Shown here: positions 17,041 through 25,833 of the stretch, piece by piece
How the letters are laid out: each line of letters opens with the position of its first letter
Position numbering within the stretch: position 1 is the first letter of the stretch
Assembly: GCF_020819595.1 (NCBI RefSeq)
Contig: NZ_JAJHNP010000011.1
Coordinates: 124,001-188,000 of the forward strand
Source: Streptomyces barringtoniae
GTDB lineage: Bacteria; Actinomycetota; Actinomycetes; Streptomycetales; Streptomycetaceae
Direction of reading: 5' to 3'
Length of the DNA: 64,000 nucleotides
The notes under the pieces: generated by a model
What the model was told of the DNA's origin: nothing
The model's input: the letters and a program-made list of their open reading frames with translations, nothing else
The model's database searches: none
Made by a program: the position numbers and the translations under genes

Positions 17041-18846
17041 ATGCGACTGCGCTGGAGATCTCTCAGCGGGCTGCCCGCCCTCCTCGGCGCACTGATCGTC
17101 GCCGCTCCCGCCCCTGCCCAAGCGGCCGGGAACAGCGGCAACCTGATCGTCAACGGCGACGCCGAGAGCGGCGGTTACTGCACCCAGGACTGGTCGGCCG
17201 CCACCACGGTCCCCGGCTGGACCACCGAGGCAGGCGGCCCGGACGTCATGTGCCACTCGGTCGCCTCCTTCGGGCTGCCGAGCGACGGCCGGACGCCGGG
17301 CAAGGCGTTCTTCGGGCCCGGCAACTTCGGCGACGGAGCGATGACGCAGACCGTCGACGTCTCCTCGGCCGCCCCGGCCATCGACGGCGGGGGAGTGCAC
17401 TACAACCTCTCCGGCTGGCTCGGCGGCTGGACCACCTACAGCGGCCATGTCGCGGTCAGCCTGCACTTCCACGATGCGAGCGGCCGTCCCGTCGGCTCGC
17501 CCGCCAAGCTGCCCACGGTGTCCGCGAGCGACCGGGGCCTGGCCACCAAGTTCCTCTCGCGCAGCACCACCGGCGCGGTCCCGGCCGGCACCCGTTCCAT
17601 CCAGGTCGAGGTGCAGTTCCTGTCGACGAGCAGCGAGACCGGGTACCTGGACAACCTCTCCCTCACCCTGGACACCCCGGTCACCGCCCCCGCTCCGCCG
17701 GCACCGCCGGTCTCCAAGGTCCCGGGCTACGACCACGTCTTCACGGTCATGATGGAGAACACGGACTACTCCGAGGTCATGAACGACCCGGCGGACACGC
17801 CGTACATGCACAGCCTGATGTCCCAGGGCGCCACGCTCACCGACTACCACGGCGTCTACCACCCGAGCGACGAGAACTACCTCGCCATAGCCGGCGGCGA
17901 CACCTACGCCAAGGGCGCCACCTACTTCCCGAACATCAACTCACCGCAGCGCAACCTCGGTGACACCCTGGAGGCGGCCGGCAAGACCTGGAAGGCCTAC
18001 GAGCAGGGCATGGGCACCCCCTGCAACACCAAGAACAACAACGACAGTTACTACGAGCCCGACGACGCGCCCTTCATCAACTACACCGACATCAGCGGCA
18101 ACGCCTCCCGCTGCGCGGCCCACCTGTTCGACACCACGCAGCTGACCACCGACCTGAAGTCGGCCTCGACCACCCCGAACTTCTCCTGGATCGCCGCCGA
18201 CGACTACTACGACGGCGAGGCCTCCGGCAACGGCAACCCCACCAGCCTGAAGACCCAGGACGGCTGGCTGAAGCAGACCCTCGCCCCGGTCCTCGCCTCC
18301 CCGGCCTGGACGCAGGAGCGCTCGCTGCTCATCCTGACCTGGGACGAGAGCGCGGGCGAGGCCTACAACCACGTGGTCACCACGGTCGTCGGCTCCCAGG
18401 GCACCGTCCCGGCCGGCACCAGCAGCCCGCTCCACTACGACCACTACGGCATCGGCCGCACCATCGAGGCCGCCCTCGGCCTGCCCGGCCTCACGGCCAA
18501 CGACACCTACGCGACCCCGCTCAACGCCGCGTTCGCCCCGTCCACCGCGAGCACGCCGACGCTCACCGGTGACCTGAACGAGGTCTCCGACGGCGGCAAC
18601 GTCACGTTCCGCTACTCGGTGCCGTCGGCGGCCCAGGCCAACGCCAAGAACTGGGTCGGCATCTACCCGGCGGGCGTCACCCCGGGCAAGCAGTCCTCGC
18701 TGAGCTGGTCCTACGCCCCGAACGCCAGCGGCGCCCTGACCTTCTCGACGGGCAAGCTGAACGGAGCGGGCAAGTACGACGTGTACTACCTCGCCAATGA
18801 CGGCTACTCGGTCCTGGCCGGCCCGTTCCCCCTGACCGTCGGCTGA
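17041..18846 (+). CDS. Secreted phosphoesterase / acid phosphatase (phospholipase C-like)
   Basis: 601 aa with a Sec signal (MRLRWRSLSGLPALLGALIV, cleavage after APAQA near residue 30). An N-terminal beta-sandwich of about 200 aa (NLIVNGDAESGG ... TGYLDNLSLTL) resembles choice-of-anchor or carbohydrate-binding modules. The catalytic domain (about 225-505) has DHVFTVMMENTDYSEV, HPSDENYLAIAGG, WIAADDYYDG and LLILTWDESAG, the metal and nucleophile pattern of the phosphoesterase/alkaline-phosphatase superfamily. A C-terminal beta domain (about 510-601) ends the protein. It probably releases phosphate or cleaves phosphoesters outside the cell. I found no convincing PHO box upstream. Confidence 0.88.
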   Translation: MRLRWRSLSGLPALLGALIVAAPAPAQAAGNSGNLIVNGDAESGGYCTQDWSAATTVPGWTTEAGGPDVMCHSVASFGLPSDGRTPGKAFFGPGNFGDGAMTQTVDVSSAAPAIDGGGVHYNLSGWLGGWTTYSGHVAVSLHFHDASGRPVGSPAKLPTVSASDRGLATKFLSRSTTGAVPAGTRSIQVEVQFLSTSSETGYLDNLSLTLDTPVTAPAPPAPPVSKVPGYDHVFTVMMENTDYSEVMNDPADTPYMHSLMSQGATLTDYHGVYHPSDENYLAIAGGDTYAKGATYFPNINSPQRNLGDTLEAAGKTWKAYEQGMGTPCNTKNNNDSYYEPDDAPFINYTDISGNASRCAAHLFDTTQLTTDLKSASTTPNFSWIAADDYYDGEASGNGNPTSLKTQDGWLKQTLAPVLASPAWTQERSLLILTWDESAGEAYNHVVTTVVGSQGTVPAGTSSPLHYDHYGIGRTIEAALGLPGLTANDTYATPLNAAFAPSTASTPTLTGDLNEVSDGGNVTFRYSVPSAAQANAKNWVGIYPAGVTPGKQSSLSWSYAPNASGALTFSTGKLNGAGKYDVYYLANDGYSVLAGPFPLTVG

Positions 18847-18876
18847 CCGGAACCGCAGGCTGACGACGAGCATGTC

Positions 18877-18912
18877 GTCGCCGCCGCTCACTGCCCGCAG
18901 AGCGGCGGCGAC
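18877..18912. terminator. Strong bidirectional hairpin
   Basis: GTCGCCGCCGCTC (18877-18889) and GAGCGGCGGCGAC (18900-18912) form a perfect 13-bp stem with a 10-nt loop. It lies between the convergent phosphoesterase and luxR-type genes and can end both transcripts. Confidence 0.75.
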
Positions 18913-18922
18913 GCCCCGTGGC

Positions 18923-19153
18923 TCACAGGCCCAGGGAGATGGCCATGCGGGTCAGCTCGGCGGTGTTGGTGATGTTGAGCTTGGCGCGGATGCGGCGCAG
19001 GTAGGCGTCCACGGTGTGGGTGGACAGTCCCATGTGGCGGGCGGTCTGGAGATAGGTGCGGCCGGCGGCGATGTGCCGGAGCGTCTCCCGCTCGCGCGGA
19101 GCCAGCGCGGGGGCGGGGGCTTCGGTGTGCGGTGTGACGAGAGTGGCGCTCAT
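18923..19153 (-). CDS. Receiver-less LuxR/GerE-type DNA-binding protein
   Basis: 76 aa from ATG 19153, preceded by GGAGGAC at good spacing; a longer upstream frame lacks such a site. Nearly the whole protein is one helix-turn-helix: LAPRERETLRHIAAGRTYLQ, TARHMGLSTHTVDAYLRRIRAKL, then the dimerisation helix NTAELTRMAISLGL. There is no receiver or sensor domain, so its activity must be set by expression level or a partner. Short GerE-like proteins of this kind act in development and specialised metabolism in streptomycetes. The target here is unknown. Confidence 0.88.
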   Translation of the reverse strand: MSATLVTPHTEAPAPALAPRERETLRHIAAGRTYLQTARHMGLSTHTVDAYLRRIRAKLNITNTAELTRMAISLGL

Positions 19154-19343
19154 GGTGCTGTCCTCCGGCGAGACATCTGGCCGTTTAGGGCGATTTGCCC
19201 TTGTTCCTCCAGGTTGCTCGGCGGACGTCATGGCCGTGTCCGCCGACTGTCACAGGCGCGTCACAGGGAAGGGGGAATGGTTTGAACCACTGGGCCGGCG
19301 GCGGGCGTGCGGGGCAGCCGACCCGGAACCCGTGTGGACGGCG

Positions 19344-20015
19344 TCAGGCGAGACCGGCCCGGTGGGCGTACAGGGCGGCCTGGACCCGGTTCTCCAGGCC
19401 CAGCCTGGTCAGGATGCGGTTGACCCGGCTCTTCACCGTCGCCTCGCTCAGGTCCAGGTCCGCGGCGATCCTGGCGTTTGACAGCCCACGCGCGAGGAGC
19501 ACCAGGACCTGGATCTCGCGCTCGGTCAGCGGGACGCCCGCAGGCACGGGCGCGGGCGCCGTCGGCAGCAGCGCGGGCGGCAGCGCGGTGACGGTGTCGA
19601 TGAGGCGCCGGGTGACGGTCGGGGCGAGGACGGACTCGCCGTCGGCCGCCGCGCGGAGGGCCTCGGCGAGCTGTTCGGGCCGGCTGTTCTTCAGCAGGAA
19701 GCCGACGGCCCCGGCACGCAGGGCCGCGTGGACGTACTCGTCCAGGTCGAAGGTGGTCAGCACCAGCACGCGCGGTACCGGCCCCGGCCCCGGCCACTCC
19801 CGCACGATCCGCCGGGTCGCCTCCACACCGGTCGTGCCCGGCATGCGTACGTCCATCAGGACCACGTCCGGACGGAACGCCACGGCCAGGGCGACCGCCT
19901 CCTCGCCGTCGCCCGCCTCAGCGACGACCGACAGCCCCTCGCGCCGGTCGATGACGAGCCGCAGCGCGGTCCGCACGATCTCCTGGTCGTCCACCACCAG
20001 CACGCGTACGGTCAT
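19344..20015 (-). CDS. NarL/LuxR-family response regulator
   Basis: 223 aa. Receiver domain (1-120): acidic pair D9-D10, phospho-acceptor D55 in DVVLMDVRMPG, conserved Thr in VLVLTTFD and Lys in FLLKNSRPEQ. LuxR-type HTH (about 155-220): LTEREIQVLVLLARGLSN, IAADLDLSEATVKSRVNRI. The start overlaps the stop of the upstream kinase gene (ATGA), so the pair is cotranslated. Confidence 0.95.
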   Translation of the reverse strand: MTVRVLVVDDQEIVRTALRLVIDRREGLSVVAEAGDGEEAVALAVAFRPDVVLMDVRMPGTTGVEATRRIVREWPGPGPVPRVLVLTTFDLDEYVHAALRAGAVGFLLKNSRPEQLAEALRAAADGESVLAPTVTRRLIDTVTALPPALLPTAPAPVPAGVPLTEREIQVLVLLARGLSNARIAADLDLSEATVKSRVNRILTRLGLENRVQAALYAHRAGLA

Positions 20016-21253
20016 CGGTCCGTCTGTGCCGCATGAGGCTGTGCCGGGTCGGCCGCCCGCGCGGACAGCACCGCGCGCAGCCGCCAGCCGCCGTACGGGC
20101 GCGGACCGGCGTCCAGCTCACCGTCGAAGGCCGCCACACGCTCCCGCATCCCGACGAGCCCCCGTCCGGTGCCGGGCACCGGCCGGTGGCCCGGGGCCGG
20201 CGGATCGTTCTCGACCTCGACCGTGAGGCGGGCGTCGTCACCGCGCACGGCGATCCGTACGGCGACCGGGCCGGCGTGCTTGACCACGTTCGTCAGTGCC
20301 TCCTGCACGATCCGGTAGGCCGAGACCTGCATCCCGGCGGGCGGCGCCGTCGGCCCGTCCACCTCGACGGCGCAGGTGACCCGGCACCCCGCGGAGGTCG
20401 CGACGCCCACGAGCCGGTCGAGACGGGCGAGGGACGGCTCGGGGGCGAGTTCCCGTTCGCCGAAGGACAGCAGCCCGAGCAGGCGTCGCATCTCGGCGAG
20501 CGCCGTGTCGGCGGTCCGCGCGATCACCCCGACCCCGTGCGCGGCCTCCTCCGGCTGCGGCGGACCGGAGGTGAGCACGTCCTCGGCGGCCCGTGCCTGG
20601 AGGGCAATGGCGCTGACGTGGTGGGCGACGACGTCGTGCAGATCGCGGGCGATACGGGCGCGCTCGGTGAGCACGGCCTGGCGTGCGTTGAGTTCCCGCT
20701 CGGCCGCGAGCCGCCGGTTCAGCTCGCGCAGCCGGGCCGCGTCGGTGTCGATCCGGCGCCGCCCGTGCCCGAGCAGCCAGGCCAGGGCGAAGAAGAACGC
20801 GAACGTGGTGAGGCTGATGGGCTCCAGCGAACCGAGCCGCGGCGGTTCCCAGCGCCCGGTCAGCGCGTCCGTGACGGCGGCCGAGGCGAGGCTGAGCAGG
20901 GTCAGTGGCACGCTCGCCGCGGCCGGCATGTACCGGGCCACGGCGTAGACACCGAGCATCAGCAGGAACGGTCCGGGCACCTTCGACGGGATCGGTCCGA
21001 GCGTCTGGAACAGGACGTACAGGGCGGTCATCGCGACGAGCACCGCACGCGGCGCCGTCCGCCGCCACACCAGCGGCACGGTCTGCGCGCCCCACAGCGC
21101 CACGCCCCACGCAGGCGGCGCGGGCGTTCGGTCCAGCACCGTGGCCATGTCGAGCAGCGTGAGCCCGCCGACCCACCCGGCGTCGGTCAGCCTCGGTCGG
21201 TCGGCGAGCCAGCGTTGCGCGGCTCGGGGCAGGGCGATCAACTGGGCACTCAT
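20012..21253 (-). CDS. HisKA_3-type sensor histidine kinase
   Basis: 413 aa from ATG 21253. The N-terminal half carries several membrane helices (WVGGLTLLDMATVL, VLVAMTALYVLFQTLG, FLLMLGVYAVARYM, VPLTLLSLASAAVTDAL, LTTFAFFFALAWLLG). The dimerisation/phosphotransfer domain has ERARIARDLHDVVAHHVS, with the acceptor His in DLHD. The ATP-binding domain shows QEALTNVVKHA and GRGLVGMRERV. It belongs to the DesK/NarX-like group and pairs with the overlapping NarL-type regulator. No extracellular sensor loop is seen, so it may sense membrane state. Confidence 0.94.
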   Translation of the reverse strand: MSAQLIALPRAAQRWLADRPRLTDAGWVGGLTLLDMATVLDRTPAPPAWGVALWGAQTVPLVWRRTAPRAVLVAMTALYVLFQTLGPIPSKVPGPFLLMLGVYAVARYMPAAASVPLTLLSLASAAVTDALTGRWEPPRLGSLEPISLTTFAFFFALAWLLGHGRRRIDTDAARLRELNRRLAAERELNARQAVLTERARIARDLHDVVAHHVSAIALQARAAEDVLTSGPPQPEEAAHGVGVIARTADTALAEMRRLLGLLSFGERELAPEPSLARLDRLVGVATSAGCRVTCAVEVDGPTAPPAGMQVSAYRIVQEALTNVVKHAGPVAVRIAVRGDDARLTVEVENDPPAPGHRPVPGTGRGLVGMRERVAAFDGELDAGPRPYGGWRLRAVLSARAADPAQPHAAQTDR

Positions 21254-21284
21254 CTCGGTCCGTCAGGCTAGACGACACGCCAGA

Positions 21285-21323
21285 CCGGCGGATCCTCCGC
21301 CGGGCGCGCATCGAAAGATGCGC
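21285..21323. promoter_or_regulatory. Two adjacent hairpins in the kinase/Lnt divergent region
   Basis: CCGGCGGA-tcc-TCCGCCGG (21285-21303) and GCGCATC-gaaa-GATGCGC (21306-21323) are both perfect and lie side by side between the histidine kinase start (21253) and the Lnt-like start (21391). They may be leader structures or operators for either gene. Confidence 0.4.
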
Positions 21324-21390
21324 CGGAACCCCCCAGGATCGGCACCGGGCCCGAGGCGCCGCCGGGCCGGCCCGCCCTAGCGTCCCGGAC

Positions 21391-22929
21391 ATGTCGAACA
21401 CAGCCGTACATCCCCCGCCCCAGCCGACGACGGACCAGCCCCCGCTCCGAACACCTTCCCGCAAGCACGTCTGGCCCCTGCTGCCGCTCGGCACCGCCGC
21501 GATGCTCTTTGCGGTCGGCGGCCGGTGGGACGTCGCGGCCGCCGCCTGGATCTTCCCCGTGCTGCTGCTGCGCTTCACCCGCCTGAGCCGTGCCTGGCCG
21601 GGAGCCCTGTGGACCTGGGCGGCGCACCTCGCGGCGGTCGTCTTCTGGATCCAGGAGTCGGCGATCGGCTTCAACCCCGTGGTGCTCGCGGGGGCCCTCG
21701 CCCTGGCCGCCCTGCAGACGCTGCCGTTCGTCGCCGACCGGCTGGTGCAGGTCCGCCTGCACCCGACGGCCGCGTCCCTCGTCTTCCCGGCCGGTGTGGC
21801 CGCCGTGGAGTTCCTGATCACCCAGGTGTCCCCGTTCGGCACGGCGTACGGCTCCCTCGCCGTCACCCAGCACGGAGACCTCCCGCTGCTCCAGGTCGTC
21901 TCGGTGACCGGCCCGTGGGGCATCGGCTTCCTGATCGCCTACGTCGCGAGCACCGTCAACCGCCTCTGGGAACGCGCCTCTTGGCGCAGCGGCCTGGCAT
22001 GCACGGCCGTCCTGCTCGGCGTGCTGCTCGCCGGCGGTGCCCGGCCGGCCTTCTTCCCACCGCAGGGCGCGACCGTACGGATCGCGGGCGTCACGCCCGC
22101 TCGCGGTGTCACCGACACGCTCAAGGCCACGCTCGCCCGGTTCGGCAGCGGGCCGGGAGGCGTCGCCGCCGCCCCCGCCGCCGCGGTGCGGCCCGCGATG
22201 ACCGCGGTCGAGGACGACCTGCTCGCGGCCACCCGCCGCGAGGCCGCCGCCGGCGCGAAGATCGTGATCTGGCCGGAGAACGCCGTGCGCACGCGGGAGC
22301 CGGACGAGGCCGCCGCCATCGCCGCCGCACAGCGGCAGGCCCGCCGCTCGGGCGTCTACCTGGAGATCGGAGTCCGCGTCTACAGCACCACCCCGCCCGC
22401 CTACGGGCGCGACGAGGCACTGCTCATCGACCCCCGCGGCAAGGTGCTCTGGACCTACCAGAAGGCCCATCCCATTCCCGGTTCCGAGCGCTTCACGCCG
22501 GGCGACGGCCGTGTCCCCGTCGTCCGCACGCCGTACGGCCGTCTCGCGGGCGTCATCTGTTACGACGCCGACTTCCCGGCCCTGATGCGCACCCGGGCCG
22601 ACATCATGCTCGTCCCCTCGCACGACTGGAAGGAGTACGGCGCCGCGCACACCGACAAGGCGGGCCTGCGCGCCGTCGAGAACGGCTACGCCCTGATCCG
22701 CCAGGACGCGGAAGGGTTCTCGGCCGCCTACGACGCCGAGGGTCACGTCCTCGCCACCTCGGACTACTTCACGACCGACCGGCAGACCATGGTGGCCTAC
22801 GTCCCCATGCACGGCGTCACCACGGTCTACGACCGCATCGGCGACACCTTCGCCTGGCTCTGCCTGGCCGCGCTCGCCGCACTCACGGTCACCGCCGTCG
22901 TCCGGCCCCGGCGCCCCGGGGACCGCTGA
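21391..22929 (+). CDS. lnt: Apolipoprotein N-acyltransferase-like nitrilase
   Basis: 512 aa from ATG 21391. Membrane helices cover about residues 25-215 (WDVAAAAWIFPVLLLRF, HLAAVVFWIQE, VVLAGALALAALQTLPF, ACTAVLLGVLLAGG). The nitrilase-like domain follows (about 220-475) with the Glu-Lys-Cys triad: IVIWPENAVR, TYQKAHPIPGSERFTPGDG and GVICYDADFPALMR. A final helix is near the C-terminus. Lnt puts the third acyl chain on lipoproteins at the outer face of the membrane. Streptomycetes often carry more than one Lnt-like protein, so this could be a paralogue with narrower duty. Confidence 0.87.
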   Translation: MSNTAVHPPPQPTTDQPPLRTPSRKHVWPLLPLGTAAMLFAVGGRWDVAAAAWIFPVLLLRFTRLSRAWPGALWTWAAHLAAVVFWIQESAIGFNPVVLAGALALAALQTLPFVADRLVQVRLHPTAASLVFPAGVAAVEFLITQVSPFGTAYGSLAVTQHGDLPLLQVVSVTGPWGIGFLIAYVASTVNRLWERASWRSGLACTAVLLGVLLAGGARPAFFPPQGATVRIAGVTPARGVTDTLKATLARFGSGPGGVAAAPAAAVRPAMTAVEDDLLAATRREAAAGAKIVIWPENAVRTREPDEAAAIAAAQRQARRSGVYLEIGVRVYSTTPPAYGRDEALLIDPRGKVLWTYQKAHPIPGSERFTPGDGRVPVVRTPYGRLAGVICYDADFPALMRTRADIMLVPSHDWKEYGAAHTDKAGLRAVENGYALIRQDAEGFSAAYDAEGHVLATSDYFTTDRQTMVAYVPMHGVTTVYDRIGDTFAWLCLAALAALTVTAVVRPRRPGDR

Positions 22930-22933
22930 GGCG

Positions 22934-23758
22934 CTAGGCGACAGCCACGCGTGCCGTCCGCTCGACCAGGGAGATCCCGTCACTCATCGAGGCGCTGCCG
23001 TTCGACAGCACCGCCACGAGGCAGCGGTGCCCCTTCACGGTGACCTGGCCGACACTGTTGACGTCCCAGAGGCCCGAGGTGTTGCGCTGCAACCAGCCGT
23101 TCTTCAGTGCCCGCGGGGTGCCGGAGCCGCCGACGGCCGAGACGCCCCAGGTCTGCTCGGGGATGACCTTGCCCATGAGGGTGCGGACATACGTCCGGGA
23201 CTTCGCGTTCAGGACCGGCTTCGCGGTGGAGGAGCCGGACCGCGCCGTCGTGTCGCCGTCGAACACGGCCCGCAGCAGTCGTATCTGGTCGCTCGCGGTC
23301 GTCCGGGTCAGCCCCCACTTCGCGCCCGGTCCGCCCGTGGTCGAGGTCAGCCCCAGCCGCTTGTTGGCCGCCGCCAGGCCGGGGGCCTGGCCGATCTCCC
23401 GCCAGAGCGCGTTGGCCGCGGTGTTGTCGCTGCGCTCGATCATCGGCTCGGCGTGACCGCGCTCATCGGCGGTGAGCTGCCGTCCCGCGTCCTGCGCCCG
23501 GAGCAGCAGCGCCGCGAGGATGTCGACCTTGACGATGCTGGCGGTGTCGTACGCGCTGTCCTGCCCGTGCAGCACCGGGGTGCGGCCGGCTCCGTCCAGG
23601 TCGAGCACGGCGGCCGTGGCGTGCGGGGAGGGGGCCGGAGCGGCGGCCGCCGCGGCCGGTGCCGGGTGCAGCGCGCCGACGGAGAGGAGGGCCGCGACCG
23701 AGGTCAGAAGGGCTCCGGCCCGGGTGCGTGCGGTGGTGGGGGAGGGGTGAGACGGCAT
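22934..23758 (-). CDS. Secreted class A beta-lactamase-fold serine hydrolase
   Basis: 274 aa from ATG 23758, with a signal peptide ending in a long alanine run (about residue 40). The class A elements are recognisable: SIVK (S74, K77), SDN (110-112) and KNG (219-221) in the place of KTG. The omega-loop Glu signature is not obvious, and the third motif is atypical, so it may be a penicillin-binding or DD-peptidase-like relative rather than an active lactamase. It ends 4 bp from the stop of the convergent lnt-like gene. Confidence 0.8.
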   Translation of the reverse strand: MPSHPSPTTARTRAGALLTSVAALLSVGALHPAPAAAAAAPAPSPHATAAVLDLDGAGRTPVLHGQDSAYDTASIVKVDILAALLLRAQDAGRQLTADERGHAEPMIERSDNTAANALWREIGQAPGLAAANKRLGLTSTTGGPGAKWGLTRTTASDQIRLLRAVFDGDTTARSGSSTAKPVLNAKSRTYVRTLMGKVIPEQTWGVSAVGGSGTPRALKNGWLQRNTSGLWDVNSVGQVTVKGHRCLVAVLSNGSASMSDGISLVERTARVAVA

Positions 23759-23815
23759 GGCGTCGAACGTAGGCAAAACGTGCGGCGAGCGACGTGGCGG
23801 CGGTCACGTCAGGGG

Positions 23816-23839
23816 CTTTTCACGGCGAATTGTGAGAAG
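23816..23839. promoter_or_regulatory. Inverted repeat in the divergent hydrolase/permease region
   Basis: CTTTTCAC-N8-GTGAGAAG (7 of 8 positions pair) lies in the 203-bp gap between the beta-lactamase-like gene and the permease gene. It is unusually AT-rich for this window. The orientation of the arms is opposite to the known streptomycete Zur box, so I do not call it one. Confidence 0.4.
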
Positions 23840-23961
23840 AGCCACCGGCGCCGCCGATGGGACGCATTGCCACCTCCGGTTCGGGCATGCGGCGGCGTGT
23901 ACGCGCGGCCGGACCACGCGCCTCGCTTAACGTCGGCCGGACACCGACATCCGGAGTGATC

Positions 23962-25002
23962 ATGGAAAAAACGGATGAACTGGTTGGCGTGGCCGAGGGT
24001 GTGACGGTCGTCCCCGTCGGTACGCCGTCCGTACGGCGCATCCGGCCGTGGCCGCTCGCTGCCGCCCTCGTGATCGCGCTCGGTGCCGTCGCCGTGCTCG
24101 CCCTCGTCGGCACCCAGGGACTGAACCGGCCCGCCGTCCAGGCCTGGCGGACGGTGTGCCTCGCCATCACCGTCCAGGCACTCCCCTTCCTGCTGCTCGG
24201 CACCGCCCTGTCCGGCGCGATCAACGCCTTCGTGCCGGCCGACCTGTTCACCAGGGTCCTGCCGAAGCGGCCGGCCCTGGCCGTGCCCGTCGCCGGGGCC
24301 GCGGGCGCGGTGCTGCCCGGCTGCGAGTGCGCCTCCGTCCCGGTCGCCCACAGCCTGATCCGGCGCGGCGTGACCCCGGCCGCCGCCTTCGCCTTCCTGC
24401 TCTCCGCGCCCGCCATCAACCCCGTCGTGCTGACCGCCACCGCCGTCGCCTTCCCGGGCGACCCCGCGATGGTCGCCGCCCGGCTGCTCGCCTCCCTCGC
24501 CACTGCGGCCGTGATGGGCTGGCTCTGGCTCTGGCTGGGCAAGGAGAAGTGGCTGCGGCCGGTCCTGCGGCACCGGCACAGCGGCCACCGGCACGGCCGC
24601 AGCCGCCTGCACGAGTTCCGGCTCGGCTTCCAGCACGACTTCCTGCACGCCGGCGGCTTCCTCGTCCTCGGCGCCATGGCCGCCGCCACCTTCAACGTCG
24701 CGGTGCCGCGCTCCGTCCTCGACGCCTTCTCCGGCTCACCCTGGCTCTCGGTGCTCTTCCTGGCCGGGCTCGCCGTACTGCTGGCGGTCTGCTCGGAGGC
24801 CGACGCCTTCGTCGCCGCCTCGCTCTCGGGGTTCTCCCCGGTCGCCCGGCTCGCGTTCATGGTGGTCGGGCCGATGGTCGACCTGAAGCTGATCGCCCTT
24901 CAGGCGGGCACCTTCGGGCGGGCCTTCGCCTGGCGGTTCTCCACGGCCACCACCCTCGTGGCGGTCGCCGCGAGCGTGCTGATCGGAGGCGCGCTGCTGT
25001 GA
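23962..25002 (+). CDS. COG0701-type permease (YcgR/ArsP-like)
   Basis: 346 aa with about eight membrane helices. The family signature is PGCECASVPVAHSLIRRGV near residue 115, with the second half repeating the pattern (LLAVCSEADAFVAASL). A cytoplasmic loop is His-rich (RHRHSGHRHGRSRLHEF), which fits handling of a metal or metalloid. It overlaps the next gene by GTGA. The pair permease plus TIGR03943 protein corresponds to B. subtilis YcgR/YcgQ. Substrate is not known from the sequence. Confidence 0.9.
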   Translation: MEKTDELVGVAEGVTVVPVGTPSVRRIRPWPLAAALVIALGAVAVLALVGTQGLNRPAVQAWRTVCLAITVQALPFLLLGTALSGAINAFVPADLFTRVLPKRPALAVPVAGAAGAVLPGCECASVPVAHSLIRRGVTPAAAFAFLLSAPAINPVVLTATAVAFPGDPAMVAARLLASLATAAVMGWLWLWLGKEKWLRPVLRHRHSGHRHGRSRLHEFRLGFQHDFLHAGGFLVLGAMAAATFNVAVPRSVLDAFSGSPWLSVLFLAGLAVLLAVCSEADAFVAASLSGFSPVARLAFMVVGPMVDLKLIALQAGTFGRAFAWRFSTATTLVAVAASVLIGGALL

Positions 25003-25748
25003 AACGCCCGGTCCAGACCCTGCTGCTGACCCTGACCGGCATCGGCCTGCTGCACGCTGCCCTCTTCACCGACACCTATCTGCGCTACGTCAAGGCCGGT
25101 CTGCGGCCGTTGCTGATCACTTCCGGGGTGGTCCTCCTGCTCCTCGGCCTGGCCGCCGCGGCCGCACGGAGCGGACCGGAACACGCCGCCGCCGACGACG
25201 ACCAAGAACACAGCCACGAACACGGCCACGACCACTCCGGCGCCCCGCGGATCGCCTGGCTGCTGTTCCTCCCGGCGATCAGCCTGCTCTTCTACGCTCC
25301 GCCCGCCCTCGGCGCGTACACCGCAGCACGCTCGAACGCCAAGCCGGTCGGCGTGCAGAAGGGATTCGCCCCGCTGCCCGCGACCTCACCGCTGCCCCTG
25401 ACCCTCACCGACTTCACCAAGCGGGTCCAACAGGACCCCGGCCGGGCCATCAGGACCAGGCTCGTCCAGCTCACGGGCTTCGTCTCCCCGGCCGAGAACG
25501 GCGACGGCTGGTACCTGACCCGCATCATCTTCACGTGCTGCGCGGCGGACTCCCAGACCGTCAAGATCCGCGTGTACGGCACCGAGGCCCCGCCCGCGAA
25601 CACCTGGCTCGCGGTGACCGGCACCTGGCACCCCCGGGGCACCCTCGGTACGAAGACCGCACAGGCCGCCCTCGACGCCAGGGACGCCCACCCCGTCGCC
25701 CAGCCGGTGAACGCCTACACCGACGACCTGCCGCTCACACCGTCCTAG
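24999..25748 (+). CDS. TIGR03943-family membrane protein (YcgQ-like)
   Basis: 249 aa from GTG 24999 inside the permease stop. Three hydrophobic helices (about 5-22, 32-56, 83-105) surround a histidine-rich loop EHSHEHGHDHSG, a likely metal-binding segment. The soluble C-terminal domain has QLTGFVSPAENGDGWYLTRI and the conserved double cysteine IIFTCCAADSQTVKIRV. It is cotranslated with the permease and probably forms one system with it. The His loops in both partners suggest a transition-metal substrate, which is inference. Confidence 0.9.
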   Translation: MKRPVQTLLLTLTGIGLLHAALFTDTYLRYVKAGLRPLLITSGVVLLLLGLAAAAARSGPEHAAADDDQEHSHEHGHDHSGAPRIAWLLFLPAISLLFYAPPALGAYTAARSNAKPVGVQKGFAPLPATSPLPLTLTDFTKRVQQDPGRAIRTRLVQLTGFVSPAENGDGWYLTRIIFTCCAADSQTVKIRVYGTEAPPANTWLAVTGTWHPRGTLGTKTAQAALDARDAHPVAQPVNAYTDDLPLTPS

Positions 25749-25781
25749 GCGCAGGTGTGGGCGCAGGCAACGTGCTCGGGT

Positions 25782-25812
25782 GTCCCCGGGGTCGCCGGCC
25801 GAAGGCTGGGGG
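25782..25812. terminator. Candidate hairpin after the TIGR03943 gene
   Basis: CCGGCC (25795-25800), loop GAA, GGCTGG (25804-25809), with one G-U pair and a flanking GC-rich run. It lies between convergent genes. The core CGGCCGAAGGCTGGGGGAGG resembles intergenic hairpins common in Streptomyces chromosomes. Confidence 0.45.
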
Positions 25813-25833
25813 AGGAAGCCCGACGGACAGGTC

